Below, one piece after another: positions 18,215-25,500 of a stretch of 27,313 bases of DNA. The stretch is from assembly GCA_046154695.1 (NCBI GenBank), contig JBJXFI010000087.1:1-27313 (forward strand). Reading direction: 5' to 3'. The DNA comes from DALYLB01 sp046154695. GTDB lineage: Bacteria; Acidobacteriota; Blastocatellia; RBC074. Made by a program: the position numbers and the translations under genes. A model generated the notes under the pieces. That model had not been told where the DNA came from and made no database searches. It was given only the letters and a program-made list of their open reading frames with translations. Every line of letters starts with the position of its first letter. Position 1 is the first letter of the stretch.

Positions 18215-20653
18215 ATGAAACGAATGCATAGCCACGTTGGAGTTTCCCTCCTGAGTGTTGGGCTTCTGCTTTTCTTCGGAAGCGTTTCCGCGAATGGGCA
18301 AACGGAGTATCAGAAGCCGCCGAAGGCGGTGCTCGATGTGCTCGACGCGCCGGTGAATCCGATTGTGTCCGTCAGTCCGGCCAGGGATCGGATTGTTCTG
18401 GCGACCCCGTCGCGGTATCCGTCCATCGCGGAGCTGGCCGAGCCGATGCTGCGGCTTGCCGGAGCGCGGATCAATCCGAAGACGAACGCGCCATCCCGCA
18501 CGATGCGGATTACGGCGCTTTCGCTGAAGACGATCGCGGACGGAAAGGAGATCAAGGTCGCCCTGCCGTCGGGGGCGCGATTCGGGATGCCCATGTGGTC
18601 GCACGACGGGAAACAGTTCGCCTTGATGAATGTCGTCGATGGCGGCGCCGAGCTCTGGATCGGGGATGCCGCGACCGGCAGGCTGCGGAAGATCAATGGT
18701 GTGGCGATCAATTCGGCCTATGGGGATCCGCTGCAATGGATGCCGGACGGCAGGACGATGGTGGCGCAGGTGATCGTCGCCACACGCGGAGCGGCCCCCG
18801 CGGCGCCCGTGGTTCCCACCGGCCCCAATGTGCAGGAGAATTTCGGAAAGGCCAGCCCGGCCTGGACCTATCAGGACCTGCTCAAGACCTCCCACGACGA
18901 GAAGCTCTTCGACTACTATTCGACATCGCAGATCGCCTTCATCGACAGCGGGAGCGGCAGGGTGACGAAGCTGGGAGCGCCCGCGATCTATGACGCCATT
19001 CAGATCGCGCCGGACGGGAACCACCTTCTGGTGACGGTCAATCATCGCCCTTATTCCTATCTGCTGCCGGCATCGTCATTTCCGAAGGAGATCGAGGTTT
19101 GGGATCGAACGGGCAGGGTGATTCACAAGGTCGCCAGCCTTCCGCTGCAGGATCAGATTCCAATCGAGGGCGTCGCGACGGGGCCACGGAATATCGCATG
19201 GCGGCCGACCGAGCCCGCGACGCTCGTCTGGGTCGAAGCGCTCGACGGCGGCGATACCCGGAAGAAGGCCTCGCCCCGTGATCGCATCGTGATGCTGAAG
19301 GCGCCGTTTACCGGCCAGCCGGTCGATCTGATGAAGACCGAGCACCGATTCGCCGGCCTGACCTGGGGAGAGAAAGACGGCATGGCGATGGTTCGGGACT
19401 TCGACCGCAATCGGCGATGGGGGCGGGCATTTCTCGTGAATGCCAACGATCCCTCGCCGGCGGCCCGGATCGTCTGGGACCGGTCGATTCAGGACCGGTA
19501 TAACGATCCCGGCAATCCGGTGATGAAGCGGCTCCCCAACGGCCAGATGGTGGTTCAACAGCAGGGGGACGCGATCTTTCTCACCGGAGCGGGAGCCACG
19601 CAGAAGGGCGATCGGCCGTTTCTGGATCGCTTCAACCTCGCGACGATGAAATCGGAGCGGCTCTTCCAATGCGACGATTCGAGCTATGAATCGTTCGTGG
19701 CCCTGCTGGCAAGCGACGGGTCGAAATTCATCACGAGCCACGAAACCCAGACCACGCCGCCGAACTATTTCGTGCGCGCGCCGGGCAGCGCGGACAAGCA
19801 GGCGTTGACCCGCTTTGCCGATCCCACCCCGCAGCTTCGCGGCATCACGAAGCAGCTCGTTCGCTACAAGCGCAAGGATGGCGTGGATCTCTCCTTCACG
19901 CTCTATCTTCCGCCCGGCCACAAGGCGGGGACGCCGCTGCCGACCTTCGTCTGGGCTTATCCGATCGAGTTTAACGATGCGAGCACGGCCGGGCAGGTGA
20001 GCGGTTCGACGAATCGCTTCACGACCATCGGCGGGACCTCGCACCTGTTCCTGCTGCTGCAGGGCTACGCGGTGCTCGATAACGCGACCATGCCCGTGGT
20101 CGGAACGCCCGAGACGATGAACAACACTTATGTCGAACAGATCGCCACGAGCGCGGAGGCCGCGATCGACAAAGCCGTCGAGATGGGCGTCGCCGATCGC
20201 GCCCGCGTCGCCGTCGGCGGGCACAGCTATGGGGCGTTTATGACCGCGAATCTGCTCGCCCACACCGATCTCTTCAAGGCGGGCATCGCGCGCAGCGGCG
20301 CCTACAACCGGTCGCTCACGCCCTTCGGATTCCAGAGCGAGCGGCGCACGTTCTGGGAGGCCCCGGAGATGTATTTCAAGGTCTCGCCGTTTATGTTCGC
20401 CCACAAGATCAAGGAGCCGATCCTGCTGATTCACGGGGAGGCCGACAACAATTCCGGCACGCATCCGATTCAGTCCGATCGCATGTATCAGGCGATCAAG
20501 GGCAATGGCGGCAACGTCCGGTATGTCACGCTCCCGCTCGAATCGCACGGCTATGCCGCGCGCGAATCGATCGAGCACACGCTCTGGGAGATGATCACCT
20601 GGCTCGATAAACACGTAAAGGACACGCCGGTCTCGCAGGTCGGCGGGAAATAG
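18215..20653 (+). CDS. S9D-type serine peptidase (glutamyl endopeptidase-like)
   Basis: An 812-residue secreted peptidase. The start at 18215 follows AGGAG (18201-18205) by 9 nt and opens a signal peptide (core about 8-23, ending SANGQ). The N-terminal half (about 40-560) has repeated beta-propeller-like strands, and the C-terminal alpha/beta hydrolase domain runs from about 570 to 800. The triad is Ser671 (GGHSYGAF), Asp744 (HGEADNN) and His778 (ESHGY). The blocks around these residues, including IARSGAYNRSLTPFGFQ, resemble the plant chloroplast glutamyl endopeptidase, the type member of S9D, more than dipeptidyl-peptidase IV. Length matches the family. Cleavage after Glu is the known activity of the plant enzyme; specificity here is inferred. 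It is probably co-transcribed with the monooxygenase 44 bp upstream. Confidence 0.9.
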   Translation: MKRMHSHVGVSLLSVGLLLFFGSVSANGQTEYQKPPKAVLDVLDAPVNPIVSVSPARDRIVLATPSRYPSIAELAEPMLRLAGARINPKTNAPSRTMRITALSLKTIADGKEIKVALPSGARFGMPMWSHDGKQFALMNVVDGGAELWIGDAATGRLRKINGVAINSAYGDPLQWMPDGRTMVAQVIVATRGAAPAAPVVPTGPNVQENFGKASPAWTYQDLLKTSHDEKLFDYYSTSQIAFIDSGSGRVTKLGAPAIYDAIQIAPDGNHLLVTVNHRPYSYLLPASSFPKEIEVWDRTGRVIHKVASLPLQDQIPIEGVATGPRNIAWRPTEPATLVWVEALDGGDTRKKASPRDRIVMLKAPFTGQPVDLMKTEHRFAGLTWGEKDGMAMVRDFDRNRRWGRAFLVNANDPSPAARIVWDRSIQDRYNDPGNPVMKRLPNGQMVVQQQGDAIFLTGAGATQKGDRPFLDRFNLATMKSERLFQCDDSSYESFVALLASDGSKFITSHETQTTPPNYFVRAPGSADKQALTRFADPTPQLRGITKQLVRYKRKDGVDLSFTLYLPPGHKAGTPLPTFVWAYPIEFNDASTAGQVSGSTNRFTTIGGTSHLFLLLQGYAVLDNATMPVVGTPETMNNTYVEQIATSAEAAIDKAVEMGVADRARVAVGGHSYGAFMTANLLAHTDLFKAGIARSGAYNRSLTPFGFQSERRTFWEAPEMYFKVSPFMFAHKIKEPILLIHGEADNNSGTHPIQSDRMYQAIKGNGGNVRYVTLPLESHGYAARESIEHTLWEMITWLDKHVKDTPVSQVGGK

Positions 20654-20726
20654 CCCGGAAACAACGAACGATTTCCCGAGGAGCCGTCATGTCGCGTGGC
20701 GACGCCCGGAAACAATGAAATGCATG

Positions 20727-20872
20727 GTGGCACAAGCTGTCCAGCTTGTGCCTGGTGTAAGGTGCGCGTGAAAAGTCTGGCGGGGCGCGCGCCTGAAGGG
20801 GTATCGTTCGAGGCCCGGTCTTTTTCTGGTAGTGTCGGATGGATGCGGCACAAGCTGGACAGCTTGTGCCAC
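20727..20872. repeat. Palindrome-ended repeat element, copy 3 (146 bp)
   Basis: This element has the same structure as the copies at 11579 and 11743. The left palindrome is at 20731-20750, its reverse complement is at 20849-20868, the inner motif TCGTTCGAGGCC is at 20804-20815, CATG lies before it and TTTTCCCGAGGAG after it. That last stretch provides the ribosome-binding site for the gene at 20896. About 9 kb separate it from the tandem pair, and it is inserted within an otherwise co-directional gene cluster. Confidence 0.88.
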
Positions 20873-20895
20873 TTTTCCCGAGGAGAGATCTGAAG

Positions 20896-23427
20896 ATGCC
20901 GGCCTTTGGACGCAGCGCAGTGAAGTCAATCATTCTGCTGATACTGATCACGGGGTTTGTGGTCGCGACGCGCTCGCGGAGCGCCTCGGCGCAGAATCCC
21001 TTTCAAGAGAAGATCGCGCCGATCTTCGAGAAGAACTGCACCGCCTGCCACGGAGCGGGGGTGCAGCGGTCGGGACTCGATCTGCGCACGGAGGTGGGCG
21101 CCGTGAAAGGCGGCGCGCGCGGCCCATCCGTCGTTCCGGGGGATCCGGAAAAGAGCCTGCTCTATCGAATGATCTCGCATCGGGAAGAGCCCGCGATGCC
21201 GCTCGGCGGGGAGAAGCTCGCGGACGCGGAGATCGCGCTCGTCGCGCAATGGATCCGGGGGCTCTCCGCGGCCGCCGCGCCGCCGTCCGATGCCATTCCG
21301 GTGCGCGAGCCGGGCTATTCGATCACGGAGAAGGATCGAACATTCTGGTCGTTCGTGAAGCCCGCGCGGCCGGCGACGCCCGCGGTCTCGATGAAGAGCC
21401 GGCCATGGGTTCGCAATGCGATCGACGCCTTCATCGTTCGAAAACTTGAAGAGAACGGACTGAAACCCGGCCCCGCTGTCTCGCCCCGGGTGCTGGTGCG
21501 ACGGGTCTATTTCGATCTCACCGGATTGCCGCCATCGCCGGAAGCGGTCGAGGCGTTCGTCAAAAATCCCTCCGAGGCGGCCTACGCGAAATTGATCGAC
21601 ACGCTGCTCGCCTCGCCCCGCTACGGCGAGCGATGGGGGCGCCACTGGCTCGACCTGGCGCGGTACGCCGACAGCGGCGGCTACGAATTCGACATCGACC
21701 GCCCCCACGCGTGGCGGTACCGCGATTACGTCATCCGGTCCTTCAATGAAGACAAGCCTTACGATCAATTCATCCGCGAGCAACTGGCCAACGATCAGCT
21801 CAAGGCGGGAGACGCCGAGGCGCTCATCGCCACGGGGTTCTGCCGCAATGGGCCGACGGTGGACAACGCGAACAACGAAGAGACCCGCATGGACGAGCTC
21901 GATGACATGGTCTCGACGACATCCACCGTCTTTCTGGGGCTGACCGTGGGGTGCGCGCGCTGCCACGATCACAAGTACGATCCGATCCCGCAGCGGGACT
22001 ATTACCGGATGCAGGCCGTCTTCTTTCCCTTCGAGAAGGCGGAAAAGCCGCTCGTTCCGCAGGCGGAGGTCGAAGCGTACAAGGCCCGGAACAAGGAGAT
22101 CGATCGGCAGGTCAAGCCGTTCAAGGATCAGATCGCGGTGATCGAGAAGCCGGTTCGCGAGCGGCTGCTGGCGGAGAAGGTCGAATTCCATGTGCGGCTG
22201 GCCGAGAACTCGAACGGGTTCGGCGACAAGACCCGCGAGCAGTTTCGCGAAGAGACCGCGAAGCGATTCGCCCGGGAGGTCAACCTCCAGCCCGAGGATA
22301 TCGACCCGCTGCTTTCTCCGGATGCGCTGACGGCGCGCAAGGAGCTGCAGCGCGAGATCGACAAGATCAACAAGACGCGGCCTGCGCTGCTCCCCTCCGT
22401 GATGGGGGTGACGGACAAGGCGGAGCCGGGCAAGGCCCATCTTTTAAAGCGCGGGGACTGGCGCGCGAAGGGGGAAGAGGTCGGTCCGGGAATTCCCGCG
22501 GTCTTTTCCGCGGGCGTGGATCTGAAGGAGACCGACCGCCGCCGGCAGCTCGCCGAATGGATCGCGAGCGCGGAGAATCCGCTGACGGCGCGCGTTGCGG
22601 TGAATCGCATCTGGCAATACCATTTCGGGAAGGGAATCGTTCGCACCCCCAGCGATTTCGGCGCGACGGGCGACCGGCCGAGCCATCCCGAACTGCTCGA
22701 CTGGCTTGCCTCGGAATTCGTTCGCCAGGGCTGGAGCTTGAAGCGCATGCATCGCCTGATCCTGCTCTCGGCGACCTATCGCCAATCGTCGCAGCTCAAC
22801 GAGGCCGCGGCGGCGAAGGATCCCGAGAACCGGCTCTTCTGGCGGATGAATCCGCGCCGCATCGAGGCCGAGGCATTGCGCGACAGCATTCTCGCGATCA
22901 GCGGCAAGCTCAATCCCGAAATGTACGGCCCGGGCATCTATCCGCGAATCGATCCCGATGTCGTCAATACCGGATCCCGCCCGCGATGGCCGCTCGACGC
23001 GAAGGATGAAGCGGCGACCTTCCGGCCGAGCATCTACATCTTCGTCAAGCGATCGGTTCCGCTGCCGCTGCTGGAAGTCTATGACTGCCCCGTGACCGTG
23101 GTTCCCGCGCCGATGCGCGCGGTTTCGACCGTCTCGCCGCAGGCGCTCGCCCTGATGAACAATCAATTCGTTCTCGAACAGGCCGGCTTCCTCGCGGAGC
23201 GCGTCGCCCGCGAAGGGGGAAGCGATTCCCGCGCACGCGTCGATCGGCTCTTCCGACTCGCGCTCAATCGCGGGCCGAGCGTGAGGGAGGCGGCCTGGGC
23301 CGCCGAATTTCTGCGGGAGCAGGCAGGCGGCTATGTCGGACGAAGCGCCGCGCCGCCGGATGCGTCCGCCCTTCGCGATCTGTGCCATGCCATCATCAAC
23401 CTGAATGAGTTTCTCTACCTGGATTGA
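20896..23427 (+). CDS. PSD1/planctomycete-type cytochrome c protein (DUF1549-DUF1553)
   Basis: An 843-residue protein. The start at 20896 follows the CGAGGAG at the end of repeat copy 3; earlier in-frame codons lie inside the repeat. Order: signal peptide (about 8-32); PSCyt1-type cytochrome domain with CTACH (48-52); PSCyt2/DUF1549 domain (about 168-380) with a second haem-type motif CARCH followed by DHKYDPI (353-357 for the CxxCH); a charged helical linker (about 395-510); and PSD1/DUF1553 (about 545-830). This is the full usual architecture, abundant in Planctomycetes, Verrucomicrobia and Solibacter. Its biochemical function is not established; a role in polysaccharide or other polymer oxidation is often proposed. 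A DUF1501 gene normally follows directly in such loci and is absent here, replaced by a small cytochrome c'-like gene. Confidence 0.92.
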   Translation: MPAFGRSAVKSIILLILITGFVVATRSRSASAQNPFQEKIAPIFEKNCTACHGAGVQRSGLDLRTEVGAVKGGARGPSVVPGDPEKSLLYRMISHREEPAMPLGGEKLADAEIALVAQWIRGLSAAAAPPSDAIPVREPGYSITEKDRTFWSFVKPARPATPAVSMKSRPWVRNAIDAFIVRKLEENGLKPGPAVSPRVLVRRVYFDLTGLPPSPEAVEAFVKNPSEAAYAKLIDTLLASPRYGERWGRHWLDLARYADSGGYEFDIDRPHAWRYRDYVIRSFNEDKPYDQFIREQLANDQLKAGDAEALIATGFCRNGPTVDNANNEETRMDELDDMVSTTSTVFLGLTVGCARCHDHKYDPIPQRDYYRMQAVFFPFEKAEKPLVPQAEVEAYKARNKEIDRQVKPFKDQIAVIEKPVRERLLAEKVEFHVRLAENSNGFGDKTREQFREETAKRFAREVNLQPEDIDPLLSPDALTARKELQREIDKINKTRPALLPSVMGVTDKAEPGKAHLLKRGDWRAKGEEVGPGIPAVFSAGVDLKETDRRRQLAEWIASAENPLTARVAVNRIWQYHFGKGIVRTPSDFGATGDRPSHPELLDWLASEFVRQGWSLKRMHRLILLSATYRQSSQLNEAAAAKDPENRLFWRMNPRRIEAEALRDSILAISGKLNPEMYGPGIYPRIDPDVVNTGSRPRWPLDAKDEAATFRPSIYIFVKRSVPLPLLEVYDCPVTVVPAPMRAVSTVSPQALALMNNQFVLEQAGFLAERVAREGGSDSRARVDRLFRLALNRGPSVREAAWAAEFLREQAGGYVGRSAAPPDASALRDLCHAIINLNEFLYLD

Positions 23428-23568
23428 GAGCCGGGCGCATCTCCAAAACATGTAACGAATAGGCCCTCCCGCGCGTCTCTTGATTGCCGGGCCGGAGTTC
23501 GCTTCCGGTTCCCGCAACAAGCGCGAGGGACGGAATGTCTGGCTGTTCCGTTCCTCAAACCTTATGCC

Positions 23569-23580
23569 TCGTTCGAGGCC
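23569..23580. repeat. Solo copy of the inner motif of the repeat element
   Basis: TCGTTCGAGGCC occurs here without flanking palindromes, followed by ATCTATTTTGGAG. In the three full elements the same 12-mer is followed by a similar T-rich stretch and GGGAG, GAGAG or GGTAG. It lies 18 bp before the start of the next gene. It could be a remnant of an element or a shared leader motif; a 12-bp match can also be chance. Confidence 0.35.
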
Positions 23581-23598
23581 ATCTATTTTGGAGAAAAA

Positions 23599-24000
23599 AT
23601 GAAACTGTTTCTGGTTCTGCTCTTCGCTGCCTTTGCGTACACCGCGGCCGTTCCGGCATCGGAGGAAGAGTTCATCGCCGCGATGAAGAAGATGCTGCCG
23701 ACGCAGGGCAGCCTGCGGAAGAACATCGAGGCCAAGGACGTCGCCGCCGCTCAGAAGGACGCCGCCGCCCTGGAGGGGATCTTCAAGGTCTCGGAGGATT
23801 TCTGGAAGGAGCGGAAGGCGCAGGATGCCATCGACCTCTCGGCGCAGGCCAAAGCCGGCGCCGCCGAGATCGGCAAACTCGCCGCCGCGGGCGAATGGGA
23901 CAAGATCCCGGATGCGCAGAAAAAGGTCGCAGCCACATGCATGGCCTGCCACAATGCGCATCGCGAAAAACTGCCCGATGGCGGATACAAGATCAAATAA
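23599..24000 (+). CDS. Cytochrome c'-like periplasmic protein
   Basis: A 133-residue protein with ribosome-binding site GGAG 8 nt before the ATG. Signal peptide about 1-20 (ending VPA). The mature part is almost entirely helical and Ala/Lys-rich, with a single haem site CMACH (114-118) near the C-terminus. That is the layout of class II cytochromes (cytochrome c' / c-556), which form four-helix bundles and bind haem at the C-terminal helix. No methionine is in a clear position to be the sixth ligand, so a five-coordinate, gas-binding haem is possible but unproven. It follows the PSD1 gene by 171 bp, where a DUF1501 gene would be expected, and is the last gene of the plus-strand cluster. Confidence 0.85.
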   Translation: MKLFLVLLFAAFAYTAAVPASEEEFIAAMKKMLPTQGSLRKNIEAKDVAAAQKDAAALEGIFKVSEDFWKERKAQDAIDLSAQAKAGAAEIGKLAAAGEWDKIPDAQKKVAATCMACHNAHREKLPDGGYKIK

Positions 24001-24124
24001 CTCAAATTCTCGTGGAGAAGGTCCCACGCGAAGACGCGAGAGAGGAGGCAATCCCCGTTTTCCTTCCTTTCAAATAAGGTGCTGCCCTCTCGAACATGAC
24101 GCCTTATCGGGGAAACCGGGGGGC

Positions 24125-24207
24125 TGGCCACGAATGAACACGAATCTTCACAAATTGAATCCCGCAGCCGGGTTTTATTCGAGAATATTCGTGTTCATTC
24201 GTGGCCA
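24125..24207. repeat. 21-bp perfect inverted repeat (CGAATGAACACGAAT family)
   Basis: A 21-bp arm (24125-24145) beginning TGGCCACGAATGAACACGAA pairs perfectly with 24187-24207, with a 41-nt loop. It lies between the convergent genes ending at 24000 and 24288, the only strong structure in that gap, and could act as a bidirectional terminator. From memory, ATTCGTGTTCATTCGTGG-like sequences are dispersed in many unrelated bacterial genomes, so this is probably a mobile palindromic repeat. Confidence 0.75.
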
Positions 24208-24287
24208 AATCCCTTATCCGCCAGCGTCTTCTTGTTGTCTTTAGAGGGTCCCTCCGCCTTATTTTATAGCTATTGCATTAAGACAGG

Positions 24288-25403
24288 CTATCTGCCCGCT
24301 CCGAACAGATGCGAGATCGGCTTGCCGGCCTGCGGGTTGTTTTCGCTGTAATCGAGATTGAGAAAGCGGCAGAGCGTCGCGGCGATCTGGTTCTGGTAGA
24401 TCGTTTCGGCGTTCCGCCACTCACCGCGCAGCGAAACGTCCGGGCTGATGAAGGCAGCCCAGATATATTGCGCCTCGGGAACCTTCTCGCCGTGATCGGT
24501 CCAATCCTTGATGGTATTGCCGCGGCCGTGGTCGATCGTGATGATGATCGACGTTTTGCCTCTGTATTTCGGCGCGGTCTGCAGATACTCCCACAACTCT
24601 CGGAACTGCCGGTCGTTGCGATGGAACGATTCGAGAGTGTGTGTGTAATCGCCGCCGTGCGCCCAGTCGTCGGTCTCGCCGAGCGCGATGTGCATCACCC
24701 GCGGCTGGTAGGTCTTCAAATGCTCCATCGCGAACCGGAAGGTGAAATAGTCGAAGCGGACGGTGTCCCATGGGCTCAACTGTTCGGTCTGCAATTTGCT
24801 TAAGACCCTGATCTCCGGGTTCGGATGGTCATAGGGCTCGTGCCCCGCGTTGATCGTGATCGCGCCCTCCTCGTGCTCCCCGATCCAGTTGAACACACTC
24901 CACGAACCGAAGAGCGCGACCTGATTCTTCGTGAGCCTGAGCTTCCGCTTCAGAAATTCCAGCACGCCGGGATACGGATTGCGCTTCGAATCGTTGCTGT
25001 CGATCACATCGTCGTGCGCCTGTCCGGTGAGAATCTCGGAATAGCCGGGATAGGAGAACCACATCCGATTGGTCGTCATCACGGCGCTGCCCAGGCCGCG
25101 GTTGCCCGCGATCGAGCCGTGCTCCTTCATCAGCGTGCCCCAGAAAAAGGGCAGCAGCTTCATTCGCCGCTCCTCCGGCGTCGCGGCCCAGTATTTTTTG
25201 TAGAGCGGGTTGTCCTCGACCTTTCCACGCCGCGTCTTGTCTTTCAGGATGTCGAGGTCGATTCCCCCGAACATCTCTTGCGTGCGGGCGCCGTCGAGGG
25301 TGATGAGGATGACGTTCTCCGTTCTGTGCTGGGAGAGCGCAGGCAGGTTGCAGCAGAAAAGAAGGGCGAAAAGGGCCTGGGCATGAATTCGCGATGCGAT
25401 CAT
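24288..25403 (-). CDS. Secreted alkaline-phosphatase-superfamily protein (phosphodiesterase/sulfatase-like)
   Basis: A 371-residue protein. The start at 25403 follows GGAG by about 8 nt and opens a signal peptide (core about 8-22, ending ALSQ); an in-frame ATG 39 bp upstream falls in the inverted repeat region. Metal-site motifs of the superfamily are in order: Asp37 (LITLDGAR); a nucleophile region WFSYPGYSEILTG (115-127, Ser122 the best candidate); Asp245/Asp246 and His249 (ETDDWAHG); Asp291-His292 (DHGRG); and His304 (TDHGEK). This gives a full two-metal set. Members hydrolyse phosphate, phosphonate or sulfate esters; which one applies cannot be told. It lies downstream of the minus-strand gene at 25501, separated by a 27-bp perfect inverted repeat that may end or shape the upstream transcript. 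Confidence 0.85.
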   Translation of the reverse strand: MIASRIHAQALFALLFCCNLPALSQHRTENVILITLDGARTQEMFGGIDLDILKDKTRRGKVEDNPLYKKYWAATPEERRMKLLPFFWGTLMKEHGSIAGNRGLGSAVMTTNRMWFSYPGYSEILTGQAHDDVIDSNDSKRNPYPGVLEFLKRKLRLTKNQVALFGSWSVFNWIGEHEEGAITINAGHEPYDHPNPEIRVLSKLQTEQLSPWDTVRFDYFTFRFAMEHLKTYQPRVMHIALGETDDWAHGGDYTHTLESFHRNDRQFRELWEYLQTAPKYRGKTSIIITIDHGRGNTIKDWTDHGEKVPEAQYIWAAFISPDVSLRGEWRNAETIYQNQIAATLCRFLNLDYSENNPQAGKPISHLFGAGR

Positions 25404-25422
25404 TATGGAATCTCCGGTTTTT

Positions 25423-25493
25423 GTTCGGAGTTCCGCGTTCACGCGGTCGAGCGCGATGAGTGAGTCCGACCGCGTGAACGCGGAACTCCGAAC
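25423..25493. repeat. 27-bp perfect inverted repeat (GTTCGGAGTTCCGC family)
   Basis: A 27-nt arm (25423-25449) pairs with no mismatch with 25467-25493 across a 17-nt loop. The outer part GTTCGGAGTTCCGC recurs at 27192-27205 and, as its complement, in the partial copy at 14841-14867. It lies between two minus-strand genes, 8 bp from the stop of one. It could fold in RNA as a very stable hairpin; no T-run follows, so it is more likely a repeat or mRNA stabiliser than a simple terminator. Confidence 0.85.
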
Positions 25494-25500
25494 GGGTTTC

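Noticed and set aside
20551..20951. Minus-strand open frames around the third repeat element
   Set aside because: They overlap the end of the S9D gene and the repeat and have no independent support.
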